Origin: Bradyrhizobium sp. Ec3.3
Lineage (GTDB): Bacteria; Pseudomonadota; Alphaproteobacteria; Rhizobiales; Xanthobacteraceae
DNA: 64,000 bases
Reading direction: 5' to 3'
NCBI RefSeq assembly: GCF_000472925.1
Contig: NZ_AXAS01000040.1
Coordinates: 29,278 to 93,277, forward strand
Shown in pieces: positions 41,434 to 49,481 of the stretch. Positions within the stretch are counted from its first letter, which is position 1. Every line of letters begins with the position of its first letter. The notes beneath the pieces are model-generated. The model was not told where the DNA came from, searched no databases, and saw only the letters and a list, made by a program, of their open reading frames with translations. The position numbers and the translations under genes are program-made.

Positions 41434-42092
41434 GGACGTGCTCCGGCTTTGCTGCGTGAGGATCGTTCTCTGGTCCCGGCCTTGCTCGCGGGCGGCTCCT
41501 GCGACTTCGGCACAGCGCCGGCGCAGAGCGTCCGCACCATCATCGCCATGTCCTTCAGGAAGGCCTCTGCCGGCTGCATCGCCGGATGCTGCGACTTCGA
41601 TCCGTGTACGGCCATCTCGACGAGCCGCGCGAACTCGGCCGCCGACAGGCCCTGCGGCAGCGCAAGCTTCTGCTTGCGCGCAACCCGCGCGATCGTGGCG
41701 ACCAGTCGCTCGGCATAAAGCGCTGCGTATTTCTGATAGAGGTCACGTCCATGCACGAGGTGCTCGGAATACAGCTCCTCGATATGCGGCGAGCCGTCGA
41801 AGGATCCGATCATGGCCCGCATCCGCGCCGTCATGCCGGCGACGAGAATGTCGGCGAAGCTGCGGCCCGCCTTCTCCGCCCCGCTGATTGCCGTCTCCTC
41901 GGCGGCAATGGCCGTCTCGTGCACGCGCTCGATGACGGCGCGGAACAGCGTTTCCTTGGATTCAAAATGATGATAGAGCGCCTGCCGCGTCAGGCCGGCG
42001 GCCTCGGCCACCTGCTCGATCGAGGAGCGGCGAAAGCCGTGGCGGCGAAACACCAGCATGGTCGCGTCGAGAATGCGCGTCTTCGGTCCCAT
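41430..42092 (-). CDS. TetR-family repressor
   Basis: A 220-residue regulator with the N-terminal helix-turn-helix IEQVAEAAGLTRQALYHHFE (about residues 25-45), a ligand-binding C-terminal domain and a basic tail. It is the first gene of the fused molybdenum hydroxylase operon, overlapping it by 4 bases, so it likely represses its own operon until an inducer appears. Inverted repeats directly before its ATG are probable operator sites. Confidence 0.9.
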   Translation of the reverse strand: MGPKTRILDATMLVFRRHGFRRSSIEQVAEAAGLTRQALYHHFESKETLFRAVIERVHETAIAAEETAISGAEKAGRSFADILVAGMTARMRAMIGSFDGSPHIEELYSEHLVHGRDLYQKYAALYAERLVATIARVARKQKLALPQGLSAAEFARLVEMAVHGSKSQHPAMQPAEAFLKDMAMMVRTLCAGAVPKSQEPPASKAGTRERSSRSKAGARP

Positions 42093-42126
42093 TTGTCGAT
42101 TTTGACAAAATATGAAGAACTGTCAA
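42092..42126 (-). promoter_or_regulatory. Probable TetR operator and promoter
   Basis: tttgtc (42092-42097) pairs with gacaaa (42104-42109), and ttgaca (42102-42107) with tgtcaa (42121-42126). On the minus strand 42126-42121 reads TTGACA, a perfect -35 box, 17 bases from a weak AAAATC. Overlapping palindromes on the promoter fit autorepression. Confidence 0.5.
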
Positions 42127-42227
42127 ATCGCGATTTGGTGAGCCCGGCGTCGCACCATTGCGATCGGGCAAGCTGCAGGCACAGCCTTCCTCGCGCTTTC
42201 CGCGACTTGCGGTTCGCCAGGCGCGTA

Positions 42228-43703
42228 TCACAGCCGCAGGATCTTGCCCGGGTTCATGATGTTCTTCGGATCGAGCGCCCGCTTGATCGTGCGCATGACG
42301 TCGAGCTCGATCTTCGAGCGGTAATGCGCGAGTTCGTCGATCTTCTCGATGCCGATGCCGTGCTCCGCCGAGATCGAGCCGGCCATGGAGGCGATGATGT
42401 CGTTCACGCTCCGGGTGATCGCGGCGGAATATTGTGTGAGCGTCTCGCGATCCATGCCCTTCGGCCCCATGAAGGAGAAATGCAGATTGCCGTCCCCGAT
42501 ATGGCCGAGCGGATAGGGGCGGATCGTCGGAAGGATGTCGAGGACGGCCTTGAGACCCTTGTCAATGAGTTCAGGAATTCTGGAGATCGCGACCGACACG
42601 TCGTAGCTGAGACCAGGTCCTTCGGCACGCGCGGCCTCGGCCACGCTTTCGCGAATGCGCCACATGTTGCGCGACTGCGCCTCTGTCTGGGCGATCACCG
42701 CATCGAGCAGGCGGCCCGCCTCCAACTGATCCGCCAAGAACTGCTCCATCTTCTCCGACATGCCCGCACTGCCGTCCAGCCGCGGCCGGGATGACGACCA
42801 TTCGAGCAGGAGATACCATGCCGTGTCCGCCTTGAGCGGGTCCTGCGTGCCTGAGATGTGGCGCAGCACCATGTCGGTGCATGCGCGGCTCATGAGCTCG
42901 CAGGAGCCGACATTGTCGTCGGAGGCGACGTATGCTTCCGAGAGGATCTCGATGGCGGCCTGCGGATCGCGGATCGCCAGCCATGCCGTGCATACGTCCT
43001 TCGGGGCCGGCCACACCTTCAGCACCGCCTTGGTGATGATGCCGAGCGTGCCTTCGGCGCCCATGAAAAGATGCTTGAGGTCGTAGCCGGTATTGTCCTT
43101 CTTGAGCGCGCGCAGCCCGTCCCAGACGTCGCCGTTCGGCAACACCACCTCGAGGCCCAGAACCAGGTTGCGCGCATTGCCATAGCGCAGCACCTGCACG
43201 CCGCCTGCATTGGTGGAGAGATTACCCCCGATCATGCATGAGCCCTGCGACCCGAGGCTGAGCGGAAAGAAGCGGTCGTGGCGCGCGGCCGTCTCCTGGA
43301 GCGTCTCGAGGATGCAGCCCGCCTCCACGGTCATGGAATAACCGACCGGATCGACGTTCAGCACGTGATTCATCCGGCCGAGCGACAGCAGGATGCCGCG
43401 GTGGGTTGGCCACGGCGTGGCCCCGCCCATCAAGCCGGTGTTGCCGCCCTGCGGCACGATGGCAATGCCGTTGTCGTGGCAGAGCTTCACGACCTCGGAG
43501 ACCTCGGCCGTATTGGCCGGACGCACGACCGCGGCGGCCTGCCCGACCAGCGCCCCCCGCCACTCGGTCACGAAGGGCTGCTTGTCGTGCTCGTCGAGGA
43601 TCAGGCCCTTGTCACCCACGATCTTCCGCAAGGCGTCGAGGATGGGCGCCGTCACGGGCGCGCCAGGAACGGACGGATCGGTGGGAAGGACTGCAACCGG
43701 CAT
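42228..43703 (-). CDS. FAD-linked oxidase, D-2-hydroxyacid dehydrogenase type
   Basis: A 491-residue flavoprotein of the D-lactate/D-2-hydroxyglutarate dehydrogenase family. The PCMH-type FAD domain shows IVPQGGNTGLMGGATP and GSCMIGGNLSTNAGGVQVLR; the C-terminal half has the metal-site pattern PLGHIGDGNLHFSF and SAEHGIGIEK. It would oxidise a D-2-hydroxyacid and pass electrons to an acceptor such as ETF or quinone. gagaggaacac precedes ATG 43703. It appears to be a single-gene unit. Confidence 0.9.
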   Translation of the reverse strand: MPVAVLPTDPSVPGAPVTAPILDALRKIVGDKGLILDEHDKQPFVTEWRGALVGQAAAVVRPANTAEVSEVVKLCHDNGIAIVPQGGNTGLMGGATPWPTHRGILLSLGRMNHVLNVDPVGYSMTVEAGCILETLQETAARHDRFFPLSLGSQGSCMIGGNLSTNAGGVQVLRYGNARNLVLGLEVVLPNGDVWDGLRALKKDNTGYDLKHLFMGAEGTLGIITKAVLKVWPAPKDVCTAWLAIRDPQAAIEILSEAYVASDDNVGSCELMSRACTDMVLRHISGTQDPLKADTAWYLLLEWSSSRPRLDGSAGMSEKMEQFLADQLEAGRLLDAVIAQTEAQSRNMWRIRESVAEAARAEGPGLSYDVSVAISRIPELIDKGLKAVLDILPTIRPYPLGHIGDGNLHFSFMGPKGMDRETLTQYSAAITRSVNDIIASMAGSISAEHGIGIEKIDELAHYRSKIELDVMRTIKRALDPKNIMNPGKILRL

Positions 43704-43922
43704 GTGTTCCTCTCTTGACGGCTCGGCTTGTGCGCCCGCCTTCGTTCTTGTTGTCGGTCGTTTTCGACCTTGGGTGCTGACCCTAGCATGGAGCCTTCGC
43801 TTGCAGGAACGTGCTGACCTCCGACGTTTGTGCAGATCAGGTTCGAGCTTCGAACACGAGCGGGCTTTCGCTCACGATCCCCATACCCTACTGTGATCCG
43901 ATCAGCCCCTAGGTCAGAGATC

Positions 43923-44975
43923 ATGAGCCGCTTCTGGAATCCCGTCGTCCACACCTTGTCGCCCTACGTACCGGGCGAGCAGCCGAAGCAGGACGGCGTC
44001 GTCAAGCTCAACACCAACGAGAATCCCTATCCGCCCTCGCCGCGCGTGCTCGCGGTGGTCGCATCGGCCGCGGAGCGGCTCCGCCTCTATCCCGATCCAC
44101 GCGCATCGCAGCTGCGCGAGGCGATCGCCGCCCACTACAAGGTCGCGCCCGAAGAGGTGTTCGTCGGCAATGGCTCGGACGAGGTGTTGGCCCATACCTT
44201 CCAGGCGCTTTTGAAGCACGACGCACCGCTTCTGTTTCCCGACGTCACCTACAGCTTCTACCCCGTCTATTGCGGCCTCTATGGGGTCGCTCACGAGGAG
44301 GTGCCGCTCGATGCCGCAATGCGGGTGCACATTACCGACTACCGGCGGCCATGCAGCGCGATCCTTCTCTGCAATCCGAACGCACCGACCGGCATCGCGC
44401 TTCCGCGCGATACGATCGCGGCGCTGCTCACCGAGCATCCGGATCAACTCGTGGTGATCGACGAAGCCTATGTCGATTTCGGCGCCGAGAGCGCCGTGCC
44501 GCTTGTCGCACGCCACGACAATCTGCTTGTCATCCAGACCTTCTCGAAATCGCGGGCGCTCGCCGGCCTGCGGGTCGGCTTTGCGATCGGGCAGCGGCCG
44601 CTGATCGAGGCGCTTGAGCGGGTGAAGGACAGTTTCAACTCCTACCCCATCGATTGCCTCGCCCTCGCGGGCGCCACTGCCGCCATCGCGGACGACGCGT
44701 GGTTTGAGCAGACGCGTGCACGCATCATGGCGAACCGCGAAACGCTGACGCGGGACCTCTCTGGGCTCGGCTTCGAGGTGCTGCCATCGCAGGCCAACTT
44801 CGTCTTCGCGCGTCATCGGAGCCAAGGCGGCGCCGATCTCGCCGCTGCGCTCCGGCAACGCGGCGTCCTGGTCCGGCATTTCAAAAAGCCGCGCATCGAG
44901 AACTTCCTGCGCATCACGGTCGGCACGGAGGAGCAGTGCGGCCGGCTGATTGACGTGCTGCGCGGCTTGATCTGA
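43923..44975 (+). CDS. hisC: Histidinol-phosphate aminotransferase family enzyme
   Basis: PLP enzyme of 350 residues. The Schiff-base Lys is K209 in QTFSKSRALAGLRVGF; NTNENPYPPSP near the start, NPNAPTG and VVIDEAYVDF are family motifs. ATG 43923 is chosen because the family N-terminus (SRFWNPVVHTLSPYVPGEQP) starts there. It is not near other his genes, so it may be a paralogue acting on aromatic amino acids or another substrate. Confidence 0.88.
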   Translation: MSRFWNPVVHTLSPYVPGEQPKQDGVVKLNTNENPYPPSPRVLAVVASAAERLRLYPDPRASQLREAIAAHYKVAPEEVFVGNGSDEVLAHTFQALLKHDAPLLFPDVTYSFYPVYCGLYGVAHEEVPLDAAMRVHITDYRRPCSAILLCNPNAPTGIALPRDTIAALLTEHPDQLVVIDEAYVDFGAESAVPLVARHDNLLVIQTFSKSRALAGLRVGFAIGQRPLIEALERVKDSFNSYPIDCLALAGATAAIADDAWFEQTRARIMANRETLTRDLSGLGFEVLPSQANFVFARHRSQGGADLAAALRQRGVLVRHFKKPRIENFLRITVGTEEQCGRLIDVLRGLI

Positions 44976-44997
44976 TCACGCGCTGGTTCGGGCCCCC

Positions 44998-46062
44998 TCA
45001 CGCTGCAGCGCGAACGGCCTTCCAGAGCGCGAGCACCTCCTCGCGCGCGATGTTGCGGGTGATGAACACGATGCGCGAGCGGCGGTCGGCGTCGGGCCAT
45101 TTGGCGAGCGCCACCGGCGGATGGAAGACGTGGTGCACGCCGTGGACTGCGACCGGCGTCGACTCGCCGCGGAGGTTGAGAATCCCCTTGACGCGCAGGA
45201 GATCCTCGCCGCGCCCGGAGCGCAGATGCGCAAGCCAGTTCGAGGCCGCCATCCAGTCGAGTGGCTCGTCGAAAGCGAGCATGAAGCTGCCGATCGATGC
45301 ATCGTGATGGTGATGGTGATGGCCATGATCGTGGTCGTGGCCGAGGTGCGCGTGCTTCGCCTTGCGAGGCGTCACAAAGGCCTGCTCATTGAGCCAGCGC
45401 GCGACGTCGACCGTCTTCTTCTCGGGATCAATGAGGCCGGCGCCAAACAACCGCGCCGGATCGATCTTGCCATGCGCCACGCGTTCGATTCCGGCACCGG
45501 GGTTGAGCCGGCACAGGCGCGTTTCCAGCGCTGTGGTGTCGCCGGCCAGATCAGACTTGGTGATCAGCAGCCGGTCGGCGAGCGCGACCTGTTTCACCGC
45601 CTCGTACTGGCGGTCGAGTTGCAGCTCGGCGTTGACGGCATCCACCGTGGTCACGACGACATCGAGCCGCAGGAAATGCGAGATCAGCGGATTGTTCAGG
45701 AGTAGCTGCACGGTCGGCGCGGGATCGGCAAGACCCGTGGTCTCGATGAGGATACGGTGGAACGGCGGCACCTCGCTGCGGTCGCGCCGTACAAGGAGCC
45801 CGCGCAGCGTCTCCTCGAGGTCGCTGCGGACGGTGCAGCAGATGCAGCCGCTCGCGAGCACGGCCACCTCGCCATCGACACGCTCGACGAGGAGATGGTC
45901 CAGGCTGACTTCACCGTATTCGTTGATGATGACCGCGCTGTCCTTCATGTCGCCGTGGCGCAGCAAGTGATTGAGCAGCGTCGTCTTGCCGCTGCCGAGA
46001 AAGCCGGTGATCAACGACACCGGTAGCCGCTCGGCGGATTTGTCGCTCTCGAACAGGCTCAT
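44998..46062 (-). CDS. CobW/COG0523-type GTPase with His-rich loop
   Basis: A 354-residue GTPase of the CobW/YjiA/ZNG metallochaperone group. Walker A is GFLGSGKTT (residues 20-28), the metal-binding CxCC motif is GCICC, and a nucleotide-specificity motif is ITKSD. A His-Asp-rich loop (around GHDHDHGHHHHHHD, about residue 247) separates the GTPase part from the C-terminal CobW_C domain. Such loops bind zinc, cobalt or nickel. It is convergent with hisC, and its upstream region shows no clear Zur box, so the target metal is not predicted. Confidence 0.9.
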   Translation of the reverse strand: MSLFESDKSAERLPVSLITGFLGSGKTTLLNHLLRHGDMKDSAVIINEYGEVSLDHLLVERVDGEVAVLASGCICCTVRSDLEETLRGLLVRRDRSEVPPFHRILIETTGLADPAPTVQLLLNNPLISHFLRLDVVVTTVDAVNAELQLDRQYEAVKQVALADRLLITKSDLAGDTTALETRLCRLNPGAGIERVAHGKIDPARLFGAGLIDPEKKTVDVARWLNEQAFVTPRKAKHAHLGHDHDHGHHHHHHDASIGSFMLAFDEPLDWMAASNWLAHLRSGRGEDLLRVKGILNLRGESTPVAVHGVHHVFHPPVALAKWPDADRRSRIVFITRNIAREEVLALWKAVRAAA

Positions 46063-46127
46063 CAGCGTCCCTCACCTTTTGGCCGTCTTATTTTTGTCGC
46101 TGGACAACAACCTAACGTAGGAGGAGC

Positions 46128-46145
46128 ATGCCGAAAACAATTTAG
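46128..46145 (+). other. Five-codon mini reading frame with strong ribosome site
   Basis: taggaggagc is followed at 46128 by atgccgaaaacaatttag, encoding M-P-K-T-I and a stop. It lies 38 bases before the cyclase start (which reads M-P-N-E-I). It could be a translated leader affecting the downstream gene, or the relic of a duplicated start. Confidence 0.3.
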
Positions 46146-46182
46146 AGCCCGGCTTCTCTGGGCCACAACCTGGGAGAGTAAA

Positions 46183-47280
46183 ATGCCTAATGAAATCAAG
46201 GGCGAAGAACAGCAAGGCGGAATGAGCACGACCGATCGTCGGACCTTGCTCCGCACGGCAGGCCTCGCCGGCGCCGCAGGGGCAGCGCTCGCGGGCACGA
46301 TGCATGGCAAGTTCTCGCTCGCGCCGGTTAGCGAAGCCCAGGCGCAGACTCCCATCTCCATGCCCAAGGGAACAGACAAGCCATGGTGGCCCTCGAAATG
46401 GGGCCCGGAAGACGAGGCTGGCGCTTCCAACCACATCACACCGGAAAAAGTTCTCGACGCGGCGAAATGGATCAAGGACGGCAAGATCTACAAGATCGGC
46501 CGCGTCTACGAAGGCGGCATGCCGCTGTTCGGTCCGCGCGCCTTCACGCTGCGCATCCCCGGCGGGCCGACCGGTGGTCCGTTCGGCGACAACAAGCTCG
46601 TCTATCACGACGAGTTTCTCTCCACCGAGATCGGCCAGACCGGCACGCAGTTCGACGGCCTCGGCCACATCGGCATCCAGCTCGGCAAGGACGGCGACAA
46701 GAGCGAGATGCGGTTCTACAACGGTCACACCGCGGCGGAGATCAGCGACGCTTACGGCCTGAAGAGGCTCGGCGTCGAGAAGCTCAAGCCGCTGTTCACC
46801 CGTGCCCATCTGATCGACATGGTCGCGCTCAAGGGCGGGATGATGGATGCCGGCCAGGAGATCACCTCGGCCGACATCAAGGCGGCGCTGGCCAAGCAGA
46901 ACATGTCGGAGAGCGACATCAAGCCGGGCGATGCGATCATGTTCCACACCGGGTGGGGTTCGCTCTGGATGAAGAACAATGATCGCTTCAACAGCGGCGA
47001 GCCGGGCATCGGGCTGGACGCTGCGCGATGGGTGATCGAAAAGGACCTCGCGCTCACCGCGGCCGACACCTGGGCGGTCGAAGTGGTGCCCAATCCCGAC
47101 AAGTCGCTCGCCTTCGTGGTGCATGCCGAGCTGCAAACCAAGCACGGCATCCACAACCACGAGAACCTGATCTTCGACGAACTGATCGCCGACAAGAAGT
47201 ACCAGTTCGTCTATTGCTTCGCCCCGGCCCCCATCAAGGGAGCCACGGGCAGCAATGGTTGCCCGATCGCGATCACGTGA
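46183..47280 (+). CDS. Tat-exported cyclase-family hydrolase
   Basis: A 365-residue protein of the cyclase/kynurenine-formamidase-like fold. The N-terminus has a twin-arginine signal (TDRRTLLRTAGLAGAAGAAL). The metal-binding region reads TGTQFDGLGHIG; compared with the usual HxGTHxDxxxH motif the second His is Gln, so metal binding or activity may differ. Other conserved parts are DAIMFHTGWGSLW and GIGLDAARWVIEKD. ATG 46183 follows tgggagagtaaa. It is alone on its strand, with a terminator-like hairpin after it. Substrate unknown. Confidence 0.8.
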   Translation: MPNEIKGEEQQGGMSTTDRRTLLRTAGLAGAAGAALAGTMHGKFSLAPVSEAQAQTPISMPKGTDKPWWPSKWGPEDEAGASNHITPEKVLDAAKWIKDGKIYKIGRVYEGGMPLFGPRAFTLRIPGGPTGGPFGDNKLVYHDEFLSTEIGQTGTQFDGLGHIGIQLGKDGDKSEMRFYNGHTAAEISDAYGLKRLGVEKLKPLFTRAHLIDMVALKGGMMDAGQEITSADIKAALAKQNMSESDIKPGDAIMFHTGWGSLWMKNNDRFNSGEPGIGLDAARWVIEKDLALTAADTWAVEVVPNPDKSLAFVVHAELQTKHGIHNHENLIFDELIADKKYQFVYCFAPAPIKGATGSNGCPIAIT

Positions 47281-47293
47281 TGATGGCGCACCA

Positions 47294-47322
47294 GCGCGCG
47301 GGCGGAAGCACCGCCCGCGTGC
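47294..47322 (+). terminator. GC-rich hairpin after the cyclase gene
   Basis: A 12-base stem, 47294-47305 with 47311-47322 (core gcgggcgg / ccgcccgc), has a 5-base loop and one G-T pair. It starts 14 bases after the stop. No U-tract. Confidence 0.55.
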
Positions 47323-47547
47323 GCTCTGGCTCCTGCCATCAGCCGCTACGGATCAGCGTGCCCGAGAGCGGATTCCACACGGTATTGCCGCTACGGTCCG
47401 TTGCCTTCATAGCGACATACAGACGATGATGTTCGACGCGAGACGTGGATACGCCCGAATGCTGGCGCCGTGACGCGAAAGGAATTGTCTGCTTCAACTT
47501 AAAAAAGTGAGGAACGAAGGAACTCCAGCCGTCCGCACTGACAGCGT

Positions 47548-47781
47548 TCACGCTGCCACGATATCTTCCGGTCGCATCTGATTCGCATTGGCGGTTTGTT
47601 GTGGCTGCGCCAGCTCATTCGAGCTGGCCGTGCATTCCCTGAAATGCTCCTGCAGGGCAGCGTCTGCGGCATGCTCCCAGTATTCCGCCTCAGCGAGCAG
47701 CTTCCAGCTTCCGTCAGGACGATATGCAGCGCTCTGTCGGCAGAGCGAGGCCATTGCACGCAGGCGGCGCACGGTTTCCAT
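47548..47781 (-). CDS. Small conserved protein of unknown function
   Basis: A 77-residue cytoplasmic protein (METVRRLRAMASLCRQSAAY...). The pattern RPDGSWKLLAEAEYWEHAAD resembles short helical proteins annotated as hypothetical in many Bradyrhizobium genomes. ggggaggaaggga directly before ATG 47781 supports translation. Function unknown. Confidence 0.6.
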   Translation of the reverse strand: METVRRLRAMASLCRQSAAYRPDGSWKLLAEAEYWEHAADAALQEHFRECTASSNELAQPQQTANANQMRPEDIVAA

Positions 47782-48026
47782 TCCCTTCCTCCCCTTTCTT
47801 GCCGGTCTACTTTCTTGACGTGTTTTCCCACAGCTTAATTTCTATTTCTGCATCTGTGCCATCATGATTATGATTCAGAACTATTTTTTCGCTCCTCGAT
47901 TAACCCATCAGGCGAATGGACGCCGCGCTTGTTGCGATCCAGTTTCGGTTCCCCTTCACATCGATTTCGAATGCTGCTCTCGCCGTCTCTGTCTCCGTGT
48001 TAATACGACCTCCGATCGGGGCCATC

Positions 48027-49178
48027 ATGAACCGACGCCGGCTTTTTCTCGGATTTGTCCTTGCCGCTGCGCTCGCGGCGGTTACCCCGGCTACTGCGTC
48101 GCCCGATGGCAAGCGGGTTGCGCTAGTGATCGGAAACGGCGCCTACAAGAGCGTGCCGGCGCTGCCCAACCCACCCAACGATGCCGGCGACGTCGCAGCC
48201 GCGCTCAGGCGTCTCGGCTTCACGGTCACCCTCATCGCTAACGGTTCGTTCGACGAGATGCGGCGCGGCCTGATCGCCCTCGGCCGCGATGCAGCGGACG
48301 CCGACATGGCGGCGGTCTATTTCGCCGGCCACGGTATGGAAATCAGCGGCGAGAACTGGCTGATCCCGGTCGATGCGGAACTGAAGAAGGACACCGACGC
48401 GGCGAACGAGGCAATCAGCCTGCGCAGCGTGATGTTGCAGGTATCGAGCACAACGAGCCTCGGCCTCGTCGTCCTCGACGCCTGCCGCAACAATCCTTTC
48501 GCGGCGAAGATGCAGCGCTCGCTGGCGCTACGCGCGGCGGCAACGAGCGGCCTCGGCCGCATCGAGCCGGGCGGCAACGTGCTGGTCGCCTATGCCGCGC
48601 GCGACGGCACGACCGCGCTCGACGGCGACGGCGGTAATAGCCCGTTCACCACGGCGCTGTTGCACAACATCGAGACGCCGGGCGTCGAGATCACCTTCAT
48701 GTTCCGCAACGTACGCGACGACGTCATGGAGGCCACACGCAACGAGCAGCAGCCCTTCGTCTACGGCTCGCTCTCGCGACGGGCGATCTATCTCGCGGGC
48801 GCGCCGTCTGCGACCGAGCAAGGGGCCACGAAACAGGCAAATGCCGCACCATCGGCCGCGGCAGCGCCGGCGCCCGTTGCATCGGTCATCGACCCTGCGC
48901 TGGTCGGCACCTGGGAGATCATGGTGCCGAACGACCGCGGCATGTCGCGCTGGACATGGCGCATCATGGGCGATGGCACCTACACGTTCCACGCCGAAGG
49001 GAGGCGCGCCGCGCCGGCGCATGAAGGCACGATTGCCGCCATGAACGGCCATTGGTCGCTGCACGCCTTGAAAGGCCTCTCGGGTTACGCCGACGCCGGC
49101 TCCTATGAGGTCGGCGACGCCACCGCCGTCATCACCGGCAAGCTCGGGACCGGCTACTGGAAGCGCAGCCTGCAGTGA
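48027..49178 (+). CDS. Exported caspase-like (peptidase C14) protein
   Basis: A 383-residue protein with a signal peptide (residues 1-25). A caspase p20 domain follows (about 28-245), with the catalytic pair His102 (YFAGHGMEI) and Cys153 (LDACRNNPF) both present. A low-complexity Ala/Pro linker then leads to a small C-terminal beta-domain (about 290-383, VGTWEIMVPNDRGMSRWTW). Bacterial orthocaspase-like proteins cleave after basic or acidic residues; the exported location points to envelope targets. ATG 48027 is chosen for its signal peptide; the frame is open from 47916. Confidence 0.85.
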   Translation: MNRRRLFLGFVLAAALAAVTPATASPDGKRVALVIGNGAYKSVPALPNPPNDAGDVAAALRRLGFTVTLIANGSFDEMRRGLIALGRDAADADMAAVYFAGHGMEISGENWLIPVDAELKKDTDAANEAISLRSVMLQVSSTTSLGLVVLDACRNNPFAAKMQRSLALRAAATSGLGRIEPGGNVLVAYAARDGTTALDGDGGNSPFTTALLHNIETPGVEITFMFRNVRDDVMEATRNEQQPFVYGSLSRRAIYLAGAPSATEQGATKQANAAPSAAAAPAPVASVIDPALVGTWEIMVPNDRGMSRWTWRIMGDGTYTFHAEGRRAAPAHEGTIAAMNGHWSLHALKGLSGYADAGSYEVGDATAVITGKLGTGYWKRSLQ

Positions 49179-49481
49179 AGGCGCGCGGCCCGCGCGTCGA
49201 AACCCCACGCGCATCTCGTCCCTCGACGCACATAGTTAGCAGAGCGTAACGGCACCAATGTTGCGGAATTTTGCGGCGGAAACGGCCGCCTGCCGCAGCT
49301 ACTATCCTTAACGCCATCTCAACCGCGCGCCACGCCAGTAGAAATGCGCAGTTACGCGTGACCTCCGATGGTTCCTGCGCGGAACCCGTCTAACCCGCCC
49401 TTTACCCGTCCTATGCAAGATCGCGCACGTTTTAAGGGACTTTGACGGGACACTTTCGCGGAATCTGGGGCTCGTTTGTCA
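49179..49481. other. 303-base gap without a gene
   Basis: Between the caspase-like and GGDEF/EAL genes. Only a short GC palindrome (gcgcgcggcccgcgcg) near 49182-49197 is visible, possibly the end of the upstream transcript. No reading frame or operator is convincing; ATG 49482 has no strong ribosome site. Confidence 0.4.

Noticed and set aside
42092..42126. Leaderless transcript of the TetR gene
   Set aside because: The TTGACA box with 17-base spacing would put the start of transcription at the ATG, but the -10 sequence is weak, so I only call an operator/promoter region.
43923..44975. HisC as part of a histidine operon
   Set aside because: No other histidine biosynthesis genes are adjacent; a paralogue with another role is as likely.
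47548..47838. Plus-strand frames opposite the small protein at 47548-47781
   Set aside because: They lack ribosome sites and family likeness, whereas the minus-strand frame has both.
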